Assembly: GCF_022637415.1 (NCBI RefSeq)
Contig: NZ_CP093340.1
Location: forward strand, 1,736,001 to 1,800,000
Direction of reading: 5' to 3'
DNA from: Luteimonas sp. S4-F44
GTDB lineage: Bacteria > Pseudomonadota > Gammaproteobacteria > Xanthomonadales > Xanthomonadaceae
Length of the DNA stretch: 64,000 nucleotides
Made by a program: the position numbers and the translations under genes. Positions 9,537-19,594 of this stretch are shown in pieces. Within the stretch, counting starts at the first letter, position 1. Every line of letters begins with the position of its first letter. Under the pieces are notes generated by a model. It saw nothing but the letters and a program-made list of their open reading frames with translations, did no database searches and had not been told where the DNA came from.

Positions 9537-10546
9537 GCGGGCAGGTCCTGGACGGGGGCGGGGCGGGGGGGCTGGGTGCCGGGCGGGCGTGTGTCGGTGA
9601 TCTTCACCACGTTGCAGCCGCCGGCGGTGCCGAAGCGGCCAGTGAAGACCGGGATGTCCTCCACGCAGATCGGCACCTCCTCGGGCAGCTCGATCGGCAG
9701 AATGTCGCCGACCTTCAATCGGGTCAGACGGCGCAGGTCGATGGTGCGTTTGGCCAGGATGCTCGACACCGTGACCTCGGCCGACATCAGCTGCTCGCGC
9801 ATCGACACGTTCCAGCTTTCGTCGCGGTCGACGCGGTCGCTCTGGATGCCGGCATCGAGCAGTTCGCGGATCGGTTCGAGCATCGAGTAGGGCAGCGTGA
9901 TGTGGATTTCGCCGCCGCCGCCTTCCAGTTCGACGTGGAAGCGGCTCACCACCACGTACTCGCGCGGCGTGACGATGTTGGCGAAGTGCGGGTTGATCTC
10001 GGAGTTGATGTACTCGCACTCCACATCCAGCACCGGCGCCCAGGCCTCGGCCATGTCGGCGAAGGTCTGGCGCAGCATCAGCTGGATCACGCGCATCTCG
10101 GTCGGGGTGAACTCCCGGCCTTCGATGCGGGTCGGGTAGCGGCCGTCGCCGCCGAAGAAGTTGTCGACGACCGCGAACACCAGCTTGGGCTCGAACACGA
10201 TCAGGCCAGTGCCGCGCAGCGGCTTGAACTTGATCAGGTTGAGGTTGGTCGGCACGTAGAGCTGGTGGAGGTAGTCGCCGAATTTGATCAGATCGATGCC
10301 GCGCACCGACAGGTCGGCCGAGCGGCGGATCAGATTGAACAGGCCGATCCGCCACAGCCGCACGAAGCGCTCGTTGACCATCTCCAGCGTCGGCATGCGC
10401 CCGCGGATGATGCGGTCCTGGCTGGCGAAGTCGTAGGTCCGCGCCTCGCCCGGATCGGCCTGCGGCTCGGTGTCCACCGCGCCCGAGTCGACGCCGTGCA
10501 GCAGCGCGTCGATCTCGTCCTGCGACAGCAGGTCGTTGGGATTCAT
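9533..10546 (-). CDS. fliM: Flagellar motor switch protein FliM
   Basis: 337-residue FliM. The N-terminal CheY-P binding peptide is present (LLSQDEIDALLHGV), followed by the CheC-like middle domain and a C-terminal SpoA domain (LKVGDILPIELPEEV). It sits between fliL and fliN in the fliLMNOPQR-flhBA run. Confidence 0.97.
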   Translation of the reverse strand: MNPNDLLSQDEIDALLHGVDSGAVDTEPQADPGEARTYDFASQDRIIRGRMPTLEMVNERFVRLWRIGLFNLIRRSADLSVRGIDLIKFGDYLHQLYVPTNLNLIKFKPLRGTGLIVFEPKLVFAVVDNFFGGDGRYPTRIEGREFTPTEMRVIQLMLRQTFADMAEAWAPVLDVECEYINSEINPHFANIVTPREYVVVSRFHVELEGGGGEIHITLPYSMLEPIRELLDAGIQSDRVDRDESWNVSMREQLMSAEVTVSSILAKRTIDLRRLTRLKVGDILPIELPEEVPICVEDIPVFTGRFGTAGGCNVVKITDTRPPGTQPPRPAPVQDLPA

Positions 10547-10556
10547 GCCGCTCGCC

Positions 10557-11045
10557 TCACTGGGTCACGAAACTGGTGAACAGCAGCGCCTCGGCGCGCG
10601 GCTTGCCGGTTTCCTCGGTCATCAGCGTCTGCACCTCCGAGAGCGCCTGCGCGCGCAGTGCCTCCTTGCCCTGGCGCGTGGCCACGGTGCCGGCGGTCTG
10701 CTGTGAGAACAGCATCAGCAGTCGCGCGCGCAGCGCCGGCTCGTGGTGCTGGAGCTGGGCGACATCGAGCGGATCGCGGGTAACCAGTTGCACCTCGACC
10801 TGCAGGTAGCGCGGCCCCTCGTTCTCGTCGTCAAGGTTGACGACGAACGGTGGCGCCATCGGCAGGTACTGGGCCTGCGCCGGCAGCGTGGGTTTCGGTG
10901 CGCCGGGATGGTTGCGCAGGTGCAGCGCCGCGGCGCCGCCGGCCGCCGCCAAGGCAAGCAGCACGAGGCCGCCGAGGATCGGCCACAGCAGCTTGCGCCG
11001 CTTCTTGGGAGGAGACTTGGGTTGGAGATCGGCAGCGGCAGCCAC
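10557..11045 (-). CDS. fliL: Flagellar basal body protein FliL
   Basis: About 162 residues. A basic N-terminus (PPKKRRK) is followed by one membrane span (LWPILGGLVLLALAAAGGAAA) and the periplasmic FliL domain ending ALLFTSFVTQ. FliL stabilises stators at the motor. No ATG is available; GTG at 11045 is chosen because a sigma-54 promoter at 11080-11095 would start transcription near 11069, which excludes the longer frame up to 11177. No clear ribosome binding site precedes the GTG, so the exact start is uncertain. Confidence 0.86.
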   Translation of the reverse strand: MAAAADLQPKSPPKKRRKLLWPILGGLVLLALAAAGGAAALHLRNHPGAPKPTLPAQAQYLPMAPPFVVNLDDENEGPRYLQVEVQLVTRDPLDVAQLQHHEPALRARLLMLFSQQTAGTVATRQGKEALRAQALSEVQTLMTEETGKPRAEALLFTSFVTQ

Positions 11046-11079
11046 GGGGCGGGTCCGAGAAAGAATGCCTGCCCTCCGA

Positions 11080-11095
11080 TGCAATCGCCGTGCCG
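11080..11095 (-). promoter_or_regulatory. sigma-54 promoter of fliL
   Basis: Minus strand CGGCACG-N4-TTGCA, with GG and GC 10 nt apart, matching all consensus positions but the first. It lies about 35 bp upstream of the proposed fliL start and should drive fliLMNOPQR. The rest of the 11046-11246 gap shows nothing else recognisable. Confidence 0.78.
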
Positions 11096-11246
11096 TTCTC
11101 GCGACGGCGCGCCGTCGCGCGGCGCGTGTGTGTGCATGAGCGTGGACGTTCGCACCATGGCAGCGCGCGGTGCGCATTACGCGTGACGCAGCGCCGCGGA
11201 CGCGCTGCGCCGCGACGTCAGGCCGTTGCGGGATCGACGCCTCGCC

Positions 11247-12323
11247 TCAGGCGTAGGCGTCGAGCAGGCCGATCCGCCGGGCCGTCGGGGTGGGCGCCGG
11301 CAGCGCGTCGGCGCCGGCGCCTTGCGAGGTCTCGGATGCCGGATAGCCGGCCGGCGACGACATTCCGTCGCGTGCGTCCGAGCCGCCGTCGTGGCCGACG
11401 CCGGCATGTGCGAGCTGGAAGCCGTGTTCGCCGAGCAGGTCGCGCAGCCGGGGCAGGCCTTGTTCGAGTGCATCGCGGGTCTGCGCATGCGGACTGATGA
11501 AGTCGGCGGCGATGCGATCGCCGTCGAGTTGCAGACGCACCTCGATCGGGCCCAGATCCTGCGGCGTGACGCGGATGCGGGCATGGCCGATTTTCTGGCC
11601 GGCCATCCATTCGAGCTGGGCGCCCAGTTGCGCCTCGAAATCACCGCCCTGGACATCGGGCGTCGGCAACGGGGCATCGAGCAGCGGCGGGGGTGCGCGC
11701 ATAACCGGCGCCGGGGCGCCCGGCAGCGCGAAGGCGATCGGCGTGGGCGTCTCACGGGTGTCGGCCGCAGGCTCGCCGCTCGCTGTCGCCGCGGCGAGGT
11801 CGGCGGCTGCGATGGCCGCGAGCGCGCCCTGGTCGCCGGACGCAGCATCGGGTGACAGCGCGCGTGCGGACGTGGGCGGCGGGACCAGCGTCGTCGCTGC
11901 GGTGCTCGACGATGCCGGCTGCGGCGTCAAGGCCTCTGGCGCTGCCGCAGTCTCGGCCGGTGGTTCGGCAAGCGGGACCGCGGCCAGGCCCGGCAGCGCG
12001 GCCAGGCCCGCGGGCGGCCACGGCATCGGATCGGTGGGCACCGGTTCGGTCCCGATTGCGGCGGCCGGATCGCGGTCTTCGGGCGCGGGTACGGTGTCGG
12101 ACGACGCCGTGGCATCGACCTCTTCAGAAGGACGGTCGTCGCTCCGCGCCTGGGGGGCGCGGCGCTGCGCCGAAGCGTCGGCGCTGCGTTGCGCCTGCCG
12201 CCGCTCGAGCGCGCGGGCGAACCCGTCCTCGCCGCTGGCGGCGCCAGTCGCCGCGCCGGGGCCGCGTGCGGCCGCGGATGTCGCGCCGATGCCGGTGGTC
12301 GCGGTGGCCGCCAGTGGGGTCAT
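11247..12323 (-). CDS. fliK: Flagellar hook-length control protein FliK
   Basis: 358 residues. The first two thirds are a low-complexity Ala/Pro/Thr ruler region. The C-terminal third is the conserved substrate-switch domain (RVTPQDLGPIEVRLQLDG, followed by the LEQGLPRLRDLLGEHGF segment). FliK measures the hook and triggers the FlhB switch. Start ATG at 12323 overlaps the fliJ stop (ATGA). The ORF continuing upstream in this frame is a shadow of fliJ and fliI. Confidence 0.9.
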   Translation of the reverse strand: MTPLAATATTGIGATSAAARGPGAATGAASGEDGFARALERRQAQRSADASAQRRAPQARSDDRPSEEVDATASSDTVPAPEDRDPAAAIGTEPVPTDPMPWPPAGLAALPGLAAVPLAEPPAETAAAPEALTPQPASSSTAATTLVPPPTSARALSPDAASGDQGALAAIAAADLAAATASGEPAADTRETPTPIAFALPGAPAPVMRAPPPLLDAPLPTPDVQGGDFEAQLGAQLEWMAGQKIGHARIRVTPQDLGPIEVRLQLDGDRIAADFISPHAQTRDALEQGLPRLRDLLGEHGFQLAHAGVGHDGGSDARDGMSSPAGYPASETSQGAGADALPAPTPTARRIGLLDAYA

Positions 12324-12766
12324 GCGTCCTGTGCCTCGGCCGCGGCGAGGCGCGCGCGACGCGCGCCCAGGTCGTCGAGTTCGCGCTGCGAGCGGCGCTC
12401 GTCGACCTGGCGCTCCTGCGCGCGATAACTGGCCGCCAGTTGCTCGAGCACCTGCTTGTCGCGACTGGCCAGCAGCAGCCGGCCACGCTCGAGCTCGACC
12501 GTCTGCCGGCTCTGATCGACCGTGCGGCTCTGCTGCTCGACGGCGCTTTGCAGACGCTCGAGGAACGCGCGGCGGTTGGCGAGCTGGGCCGGGCTGGTCG
12601 CGGCGAGCTGGCTGTGCGCGTACTCGTCGGCATAGCGGCGCAACTCGGCCAGGCGGGCCTCGTGCTCGTCGAGCGAGGACTGGCGCTGGGCGAGCACGCG
12701 CGCCACGGCGTCTTCCTGGTCCTGGGCGCGGCTGAGCAGTGGATCGATGCGACGGGACTGTTTCAT
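12320..12766 (-). CDS. fliJ: Flagellar export chaperone FliJ
   Basis: 148-residue, almost wholly coiled-coil protein (heptad-rich, many Arg/Glu/Gln), usual FliJ size. It links the FliI ATPase ring to FlhA and escorts chaperones. It overlaps fliI by 4 bp upstream and fliK by 4 bp downstream. Confidence 0.92.
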   Translation of the reverse strand: MKQSRRIDPLLSRAQDQEDAVARVLAQRQSSLDEHEARLAELRRYADEYAHSQLAATSPAQLANRRAFLERLQSAVEQQSRTVDQSRQTVELERGRLLLASRDKQVLEQLAASYRAQERQVDERRSQRELDDLGARRARLAAAEAQDA

Positions 12767-14154
12767 GCGGCGGGTTCCTCGGGTTGCAGCAGGCGTTCGA
12801 GTGCCTCTCGGCTGTGGTGCAGATCGGCGGCGCGCGCGATGTCCTGGCCCAGGAAGCCGACGATCTGCGGCCAGCGCGCCAGCGCCTCGTCGACCGCCGG
12901 GTCACCGCCGCGCTGGTAGGCGCCGATGGCGATGAGGTCGCGGTTGGCGTTGTAGGCACTGACCAGGCGCTTGAGTGCGCGGATGCGGTCGCGCCAGTCG
13001 ACGTCGGCAATCTCGGTGACCACGCGGCTGACCGATGACTCGACGTCGATCGCCGGATACAGGCCGGCATCGGCGATCCGGCGCGAGAGCAGGATGTGGC
13101 CGTCGAGGATCGCGCGCGCGGCATCGGCGATCGGGTCCTGCGGATCATCGCCCTCGGTCAGCACGGTGTAGAACGCGGTGATCGAGCCGCGGCCCTTGGC
13201 GCCATTGCCGGCGCGCTCGACCAGGGCCGGTAGCTTGGCGAACACCGACGGCGGATAGCCGCGCGTGGTCGGCGGCTCGCCGACCGACAGGCCGATCTCG
13301 CGCTGGGCCTGGGCAAAGCGGGTCAGCGAGTCCATCAGCAGCAGCACGTTGAGGCCCTGGTCGCGGAACCACTCGGCGATCGCGGTCGCGCGATAGGCGC
13401 CGTGCAGGCGCGCCAGCGGCGGTCGGTCGGCCGGGGCGGCGACCACGACCGCACGTCGCAGGCCCTCCTCGCCGAGCGTGGTCTCGACGAAGTCTCGCAC
13501 CTCGCGGCCGCGCTCGCCGATCAGGCCGACCACGATCACATCGGCCGAGGTGAAGCGGGTCATCATGCCCAGCAGCGTCGACTTGCCGACGCCCGAGCCG
13601 GCGAACAGGCCCACGCGCTGGCCGCGGCCGATCGGCAGCAGCGCGTTGATCGCGCGCACGCCCACGTCCAGGGGCTGGGTGATCGGCTCGCGCGCCAGCG
13701 GGTTGATCGATACGCCGGCCATGCCGACCGTGCCTTCGGCGCGGATCGGGCCCTTGCCGTCGAGCGGCACGCCGTCGCTGTCGATCACCCGCCCGAGCAG
13801 GCCTTCGCCGATCTCCACGCCACCGCGGCGCTGCAGCGGCACGACGCGGGCATTGGGCAGCAGGCCGTGCAGTTCGGCGCTGGGCATCAGCGAGGTGCGC
13901 TCGCCGGCAAAGCCCACGACCTCGGCCTCGACCCAGCCGCCATCGGCGACCTCGACGCGGCAGGTCGCGCCCATCGGCGCCTCGCAGCCGACCGCCTCGA
14001 GTGTCAGTCCGACCGCGCGACGCAGGATGCCCTCGCGGATCAGCCCGCGGCCTGCCGCCGGATCGGGACCGGTGGTGTCCAGGCGCGCGGCCAACCGCAG
14101 GTTGCGTGCGGCCAGCCAGTCGGCAGGATCGGCGCGGGGCAGGGGGACGCTCAT
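12763..14154 (-). CDS. fliI: Flagellum-specific export ATPase FliI
   Basis: 463-residue F1-beta-like ATPase. P-loop GSGVGKS is at residues 186-192 and the Walker B segment [15 protein letters not shown] follows. FliI hexamers energise substrate unfolding below the export gate with FliH and FliJ. It sits in the tightly overlapping fliEFGHIJK run. Confidence 0.97.
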   Translation of the reverse strand: MSVPLPRADPADWLAARNLRLAARLDTTGPDPAAGRGLIREGILRRAVGLTLEAVGCEAPMGATCRVEVADGGWVEAEVVGFAGERTSLMPSAELHGLLPNARVVPLQRRGGVEIGEGLLGRVIDSDGVPLDGKGPIRAEGTVGMAGVSINPLAREPITQPLDVGVRAINALLPIGRGQRVGLFAGSGVGKSTLLGMMTRFTSADVIVVGLIGERGREVRDFVETTLGEEGLRRAVVVAAPADRPPLARLHGAYRATAIAEWFRDQGLNVLLLMDSLTRFAQAQREIGLSVGEPPTTRGYPPSVFAKLPALVERAGNGAKGRGSITAFYTVLTEGDDPQDPIADAARAILDGHILLSRRIADAGLYPAIDVESSVSRVVTEIADVDWRDRIRALKRLVSAYNANRDLIAIGAYQRGGDPAVDEALARWPQIVGFLGQDIARAADLHHSREALERLLQPEEPAA

Positions 14155-14771
14155 CCGCGCGTCCCGGCGCGACGCAGTACGGTGTCCAGTGCGCCGCGCA
14201 GCCGCGCCTCGAGGCTGCCGTCGATGCGCACGCTCGGCGCATGCACGCGCAGGTCGCCGCGCGCCAGCGCCGGATCGGCGACCAGGCGGGTTTCGTCCGG
14301 CAACGCCAGCAGCGGTGTCAGCGAGGCGATGTCGTCGGGATGCAGGCGCACCTCGACCTCGCGCGCCGCGCCGCCGACTGCGTCGACGGCTTCGGCGACG
14401 AGTTCGGCCAGCAGTGTCGGCTCGGCCTCGTAGGCCCGGCCGACCAGACCGCCGGCCACGCGCACGGCCAGTTCGCCGAGCGCGGCGACGACTTCGTTTT
14501 CCAGCCGCGCCAGCGGCCGCGAGAAGTTGTCGAGGATGCCCTCGATCTGCGCGGCCAGCCGGCGCATTTCCGCCTGCGCCTGCGCCAGGCCTTCGGCGCG
14601 GCCTTGGGCCAGGCCCTCGGCACGGCCTTCGCGCTGGGCGTCGTCGCGGATGCGCTGGATCTCCTCGAGCGAGGGCGGGCGCGGCAGTTCGGCCGGGACT
14701 TCGACCGCCGCCGGCGCAGGAGCGGCGCGCGCGTCGAGCGCCGGTGCCAGCCAGCGCACCGCGCCGCTCAT
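14151..14771 (-). CDS. fliH: Flagellar export ATPase regulator FliH
   Basis: 206-residue protein with the FliH-type repeat of small residues and charged helices ([17 protein letters not shown], a GxxxG-like stretch at about 50-75) and a C-terminal globular part binding FliI. It tethers FliI to FliN. The 4-bp overlaps on both sides indicate coupling with fliG and fliI. Confidence 0.93.
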   Translation of the reverse strand: MSGAVRWLAPALDARAAPAPAAVEVPAELPRPPSLEEIQRIRDDAQREGRAEGLAQGRAEGLAQAQAEMRRLAAQIEGILDNFSRPLARLENEVVAALGELAVRVAGGLVGRAYEAEPTLLAELVAEAVDAVGGAAREVEVRLHPDDIASLTPLLALPDETRLVADPALARGDLRVHAPSVRIDGSLEARLRGALDTVLRRAGTRG

Positions 14772-15784
14772 ACCAGCGCCTCGGCGTTGCCGCCGCCCAG
14801 CGTCAGCGCGCCCTCATCGGCGAGCCGGCGCACGATGGTCAGGATCTCCTTCTGCGCCGATTCCACGTCCGACAGCCGGACCGGCCCGCGGGCTTCTATG
14901 TCCTCGATCAGGATTTCGGCCGCGCGTTGCGACATGTTGCGGGTGATCTTCTCGCGCACCCGCGGATCGGCGCCGCGCAGCGCGATGCCCAGGCGATCGC
15001 CCGAGACTTCGCGCAGCACGATCTGCAGCTCGCGATCGTCGAGCTCGATCAGATCGTCGAATACGAACATCAGGTCCTGGATGCGCTGGCACAGCTGCGG
15101 GTCGATCTTGCGGATCGCGCCCAGCAGGCCCTGGTCCTGGCCCGATTCCATGAAGTTGAGAATGTTCGCCGCGACCTTGACCCCACCGACCGCCGACGAC
15201 TTGAGGTTCTGGTTGCCGGCGAACTGCCGTTCCATGATCTCGTTGAGTTCGTTGAGCGCATTGGGCGGGATGCCGTCGAGCGTGGCGATGCGCAGCAGCA
15301 CGTCGGCGCGGGTGCGCTCGGGCATCAGCTTGAGCGCATCGGCGGCCTGATCGGCGTCGAGATGCGACATCACGATCGCGATGATCTGCGGGTGCTCGTG
15401 GCGCACGAGATCGGCGATCGCGCGCGGGTCCATCCATTTGAGTGTGTCCAGGCCGGTGGTGTTGCGCCCGAGCAGAATGCGGTCGATCAGACTGCCGGCC
15501 TTGTCGGCGCCTAGCGCCTGCACCAGCACCGCGCGGATGTAGTCGTCGGCGCCCACGCCGAGCGAGGTCTGCCGTTCCAGCGCGCCGTGGAAGTCGTCCA
15601 TCACACCGGTGACCTGCTCGCGGCTGACCGGCCCCATGGTCGCCATCGCCAGGCCGAGCTTCTGCACTTCCTTGGCGCCCATGTGCTTGAGCACTTCGGC
15701 CGCGTCGGCCTCGCCGAGCGAGAGCAGCAGCACCGCGGCGCGCTGCACGCCGGTCATTTCGCCCAGATCAGGTGGTCGCTTCAT
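14768..15784 (-). CDS. fliG: Flagellar motor switch protein FliG
   Basis: 338-residue C-ring protein with the N-terminal FliF-binding domain ([20 protein letters not shown] start), the middle FliM-binding domain with the [14 protein letters not shown] segment, and the C-terminal torque helix region ([22 protein letters not shown]). It transmits stator force. The start ATG lies 17 bp inside the end of fliF. Confidence 0.97.
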   Translation of the reverse strand: MKRPPDLGEMTGVQRAAVLLLSLGEADAAEVLKHMGAKEVQKLGLAMATMGPVSREQVTGVMDDFHGALERQTSLGVGADDYIRAVLVQALGADKAGSLIDRILLGRNTTGLDTLKWMDPRAIADLVRHEHPQIIAIVMSHLDADQAADALKLMPERTRADVLLRIATLDGIPPNALNELNEIMERQFAGNQNLKSSAVGGVKVAANILNFMESGQDQGLLGAIRKIDPQLCQRIQDLMFVFDDLIELDDRELQIVLREVSGDRLGIALRGADPRVREKITRNMSQRAAEILIEDIEARGPVRLSDVESAQKEILTIVRRLADEGALTLGGGNAEALV

Positions 15785-17468
15785 CGCCCAGCCATCCCTT
15801 CACCACCTGCGCCACGCGCTTGGAATCCGTCTTCACCGCTTCGCGGGCCTGTCGCAGGCGGTCCTCGTAGGCATCGGACGGCAGCGCGATCGCCGCCTGG
15901 GCATGTGCCGTTCCGGCCAGTGCGCCGATCTGCGCGATGTCGTCGGCGAGTGCCGGCAAGGCCTCGTCGTCGAGCAGCACGACCTCGGTGGTCTCCGGGT
16001 CGGTGGCGCGCCGGGGCTTCGCCGACGGCCCGGTGATCTGACGCACCGCCGGACGGACCACGCCGAACAGCAGCGCCAGCACCACCAGCGCACCAAGTGC
16101 GATCCGCGCGATGTCGCGCAGCATCGGCTGCTGCCACCACGGCAGGGCACCCATGTCGTCGAGTGTCTCGCGCACGAATGGTGCGTTCATCACCGACACC
16201 ACATCGCCGCGGGTCTCGTCGAAGCCGACCGCCTGGCGCACCAGCGCTTCGATGCGCTGCAGTTCGGCTGCAGTCAAGGGCTGCAACGTGGTCGCACCGT
16301 CGGCGCCGGTGCGCGGCACGTGGTCGACCAGCACCGCGGCAGTGACCCGGCGGATCCGGCCGCCCGGCTGGCGGGTGTGGCTGAGCGTGCGGTCGAGCTC
16401 GTAGTTGCGGGTCGCGCTGCGCGATGATTCGCCCGCGCTACCCGCGGCCGCGGCGACCGCCGCATCGACCGGCGCCGGGTTGGCGGCGGTGTCGGGCAGG
16501 TTGCTGGTCGCACCCGGAATGCCCTGCGGACCCGCGGGCGCGCTGTTCTCGCTGGTCTGTTCGCTGCGCAGTTTTGGCGGCTCGGCGTTGTAGAGCTCGC
16601 GCGCCTCTTCGCTGACCGAAAAATCCATGTCCACGGTGACCTCGGCATTGACCCGGCCGACGCCAGTCATCGGCTCGAGCAGTTCGCGGATGCGTTGGTT
16701 GAATGAAGTCTCCTGGCGCCGCGCCTGCTCGAACTGCTGCGCGCTCATCGCCGCGTCCGGGTCCTGGCGGCTGTCGCTGAGCAGGCGACCGTTCTGGTCG
16801 ACGATGGTGACTCGCTCGGGCGCGAGGTCGGGGATGCTGGAGGCGACCAGGTGCACGATCGCGTCGACCTGGCCGCGCTCAAGGCTGGCGCCGCCGCGCA
16901 GCTCGAGCACCACCGAGGCGCTGGCGGCCTCGCGCTGGCGGGTGAAGGCGCTGGGCTTGGGGATCGCCAGGTGCACGCGGGCATCGCGCACCGGGCGCAG
17001 CGCGGCGATCGTGCGCACCAGTTCGGTCTCCAGCGCATGCTGGTAGCGCGCAGTCTCGACGAACTGGCTGACGCCGAAACCCGGATCGCGCTCCATCAGT
17101 TCGAAGCCCAGGCGACCCGACTCGGTCAGCCCGGAGCCGGCGAGTTTCAGGCGGGCGTCGTGCACATTCTGCTCGGGCACCGAGATCGCACCGGTCGCCT
17201 GGTCGATGCGGAACGGGATCTGCGCGGTGCGCAGCAGGTCGGTGGCCTCGGCCGTGGCCTTGGCGTCGAGGCCGGCGTAGAGCGGCACGTAGCCGGGCGT
17301 CTGCGACCAGAAGAACACGATCAGGCCGCCGGCGATGGCCGCGGCCAGCAGCAGCATCTTGCCCAGGCGACGGGCGAGCTGCATCTTCTCCAGCCGGTCG
17401 AGCACCTCGACCGCCTTGCCGCCGGCCTTGTCGGCGTTGAAGACATCCTTGGGAAGCGGGATCGCCAT
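15768..17468 (-). CDS. fliF: Flagellar MS-ring protein FliF
   Basis: 566 residues with two membrane spans: one near residues 38-57 (MLLLAAAIAGGLIVFFW) and one near 455-475 (IARIALGALVVLALLFGVV). Ring-building domains lie between them and a FliG-binding tail (DSKRVAQVVKGWL) at the end. FliF polymerises into the MS ring that starts basal-body assembly. It is 23 bp after fliE. Confidence 0.97.
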   Translation of the reverse strand: MAIPLPKDVFNADKAGGKAVEVLDRLEKMQLARRLGKMLLLAAAIAGGLIVFFWSQTPGYVPLYAGLDAKATAEATDLLRTAQIPFRIDQATGAISVPEQNVHDARLKLAGSGLTESGRLGFELMERDPGFGVSQFVETARYQHALETELVRTIAALRPVRDARVHLAIPKPSAFTRQREAASASVVLELRGGASLERGQVDAIVHLVASSIPDLAPERVTIVDQNGRLLSDSRQDPDAAMSAQQFEQARRQETSFNQRIRELLEPMTGVGRVNAEVTVDMDFSVSEEARELYNAEPPKLRSEQTSENSAPAGPQGIPGATSNLPDTAANPAPVDAAVAAAAGSAGESSRSATRNYELDRTLSHTRQPGGRIRRVTAAVLVDHVPRTGADGATTLQPLTAAELQRIEALVRQAVGFDETRGDVVSVMNAPFVRETLDDMGALPWWQQPMLRDIARIALGALVVLALLFGVVRPAVRQITGPSAKPRRATDPETTEVVLLDDEALPALADDIAQIGALAGTAHAQAAIALPSDAYEDRLRQAREAVKTDSKRVAQVVKGWLGDEATT

Positions 17469-17491
17469 GGCTCAGTCGGTCTCCGGTGCCG

Positions 17492-17887
17492 TCACAGCGG
17501 CATGTTCATGACGTCCTGGTACGCCTGTACCAGTCGGTTGCGCACTTCCACAGTGGCGCGGAAGGCCACCTGCGATTGCTGCGAGGCCACCATCACCTTG
17601 GCCAGGTCCGCGCCGGGTTCGCCGAGCTCGAACGCGCGCACCAGCGCGCCGCTGCGCTGCTGCGCCGTGTTCACGCCTTCGATCGCGTTGCGCAGCGTCG
17701 CGCCGAAGCTCGGACTCGCCGCGGCTGCAACACCGCCCGGCGCCTGCGCGCCGCCCAGGCCCTGGACCGGGATCGCATCCGAGCGCGCGGCATCGGCGGC
17801 GATCGTCTCGCGCGCCTGCGCCATGCCGGGCATTTGGCCCTGGTAGCTGCGGATCTGCGAGAGGATCGAATTGACCGAATGGCTCAT
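17492..17887 (-). CDS. fliE: Flagellar hook-basal body protein FliE
   Basis: 131-residue FliE. The conserved C-terminal half reads FGATLRNAIEGVNTAQQ ... VMVASQQSQVAFRATVEVRNRLVQAYQDVMNM. It is the adapter between MS ring and rod and the first export substrate. It is the first gene of fliEFGHIJK and has a sigma-54 site 33-48 bp upstream. Confidence 0.96.
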   Translation of the reverse strand: MSHSVNSILSQIRSYQGQMPGMAQARETIAADAARSDAIPVQGLGGAQAPGGVAAAASPSFGATLRNAIEGVNTAQQRSGALVRAFELGEPGADLAKVMVASQQSQVAFRATVEVRNRLVQAYQDVMNMPL

Positions 17888-17919
17888 GGGGGCGGGGTGT
17901 CGGAAGCCTGCCGGGACGA

Positions 17920-17935
17920 TGCAAGTCGCGTGCCG
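17920..17935 (-). promoter_or_regulatory. sigma-54 promoter of fliE
   Basis: Minus strand CGGCACG-N4-TTGCA with the invariant GG and GC 10 nt apart, pointing at fliE. The remainder of the 279-bp gap to fleQ (17936-18166) has GC-rich inverted repeats but no T-rich terminator that I can support. Confidence 0.8.
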
Positions 17936-18166
17936 CAGGCTTGGCAGCGGTGGCGCCTGAAAGCCGGCGCCGCGCCCGATGCGCGTGTCGCCCGCACGAC
18001 CAGGGCGCAGGCGTCCGGCTCAGGCCTCGAGGATGCAGCGCAGGGCACACAACGCAGGTGTCCTTTGCGTTCGACGACGCTGGCACGCTCGGCCGACGGG
18101 CGCAGCGACGCTGCCACACCGGCGCTGCGCCTCGTCGGCGCGCTGTGACCGTGCCTTGCGCGCCGC

Positions 18167-19594
18167 TCAGGCGGCCAGTTCGCGCTCGATGCCGTACTTG
18201 CGCAGCTTCTCGGCCAAAGTGGTACGACGCAGTCCGAGCAACTGCGCGGCGTGCGCGACGACGCCGTCGCTGCGCTCGAGCGCCTCGCGGATCAGACCCA
18301 GCTCGATCCGCGCCATGTGGTCGCGCAGGTCCAGCCCGTCTTCGGGCAACTGCGCAGGCTCGGCCGCGTCCGCGCCCGCCACGGGCGCTTGGGCCTCCGC
18401 CATCGGCGCGGCGGGCGCGGCCGGCGTCTCGATCAGATGCTCGCGGTAGCGTTGCGGCAGGTCCTGCACGCGCACCGTGCCGCCCGGGTTGAGGACCGCC
18501 AGGCGTTCGACCAGGTTGCTCAACTCGCGCACGTTGCCCGGCCACGCATAGCCGGCCAGGGCGTCGAGCGTGTCGGCCGCGAAGCGGATCTCGCCGCGGC
18601 CGTTGCGCGCCAGCTGACCGGCGATCGTCGCGATCAGCTCGGGCAGGTCGTCGCGTCGCTCGCGCAGCGACGGCATCTCGATCGGGAAGACATTGAGCCG
18701 GTAGAACAGATCCTCGCGGAACTGACCCTCGCCGATGCGCGCCTCGAGGTCGCGGTGGGTGGCCGCGATCACGCGGACGTCGCAGCGGATCGACTGGTTG
18801 CCGCCGACGCGCTCGAAGCAGCGTTCCTGCAGCACGCGCAGCAACTTGACCTGCATCGGCAGGCTCATGTCGCCGATCTCGTCGAGCAGCAGCGTGCCGC
18901 CCTCGGCCATCTCGAAGCGGCCCTTGCGCGCCGACAGCGCCCCGGTAAACGCGCCTTTCTCATGGCCGAACAGTTCACTTTCGAGCAGTTCGGCCGGGAT
19001 CGCGCCGCAGTTGATCGCCACGAACGGGCCATCGCGGCGGGCCGAGCGCTGGTGGATGGCGCGCGCGGCGACCTCCTTGCCGGTGCCCGATTCGCCGAGC
19101 ACCAGCACGGTGGTGTCGAACGGCGCCACCTGGTCGATCATCCGCCGCAGGCGACGGACCGGCTCGCTGCTGCCGGTCGGTCCGAAGCCCTGATCGGTCG
19201 AAGCCTGCCGGTCGGCATCGATGCGCCTGAGGCTGGCGATGCGCAGCAGGTTCTCGAGCTGGGCGTGGCGCAGCGGCGATTCGAGCGTCCACACTCCGGC
19301 CTCGTGCAGGTCATGCGCGGCGGCGAACGTCGGCGCCTCGCCGTCGATCAACAGCACCGGCGGCGCGATCCCGGCCTGGCCCAGCCAGCCGAAGAACGCG
19401 GACGCGGCGGCATCGTCGGCGGCGATGTCGCCGACCAGCACCGCGACCCAGTCGCTCGGCCGGTGGCGCGTGGTGGAGATCTCGCCGGGCTCGGCGACCC
19501 AGCGTGGGCGCAGGTCCATGAACTCGAGCAGCGTGCACAGCCGTTCGGCACGGTCGCCGTCGGCATCGATGACCAGGAGGCGCGGCTCGCTCAC
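18167..19594 (-). CDS. fleQ: sigma-54-dependent flagellar master regulator FleQ
   Basis: 475 residues in three parts. Residues 1-120 are a FleQ-type receiver-like domain without a clear phospho-acceptor. Residues 140-375 are an AAA+ domain with Walker A GESGTGKE (167-174), the sigma-54 contact loop GAFTGA (214-219) and Walker [13 protein letters not shown]. The Fis-type helix-turn-helix is at the C-terminus ([22 protein letters not shown]). It should activate the seven sigma-54 sites seen here. Aligned to Pseudomonas FleQ from memory, the c-di-GMP residues R144, N186, E330 and R334 are replaced (F137, A179, Thr, Gln). It overlaps the receiver gene by 4 bp. Confidence 0.94.
   Translation of the reverse strand: MSEPRLLVIDADGDRAERLCTLLEFMDLRPRWVAEPGEISTTRHRPSDWVAVLVGDIAADDAAASAFFGWLGQAGIAPPVLLIDGEAPTFAAAHDLHEAGVWTLESPLRHAQLENLLRIASLRRIDADRQASTDQGFGPTGSSEPVRRLRRMIDQVAPFDTTVLVLGESGTGKEVAARAIHQRSARRDGPFVAINCGAIPAELLESELFGHEKGAFTGALSARKGRFEMAEGGTLLLDEIGDMSLPMQVKLLRVLQERCFERVGGNQSIRCDVRVIAATHRDLEARIGEGQFREDLFYRLNVFPIEMPSLRERRDDLPELIATIAGQLARNGRGEIRFAADTLDALAGYAWPGNVRELSNLVERLAVLNPGGTVRVQDLPQRYREHLIETPAAPAAPMAEAQAPVAGADAAEPAQLPEDGLDLRDHMARIELGLIREALERSDGVVAHAAQLLGLRRTTLAEKLRKYGIERELAA

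Noticed and set aside
11247..13148. 633-residue frame containing fliK
   Set aside because: The upstream 275 residues are out-of-frame readings of fliJ and fliI.
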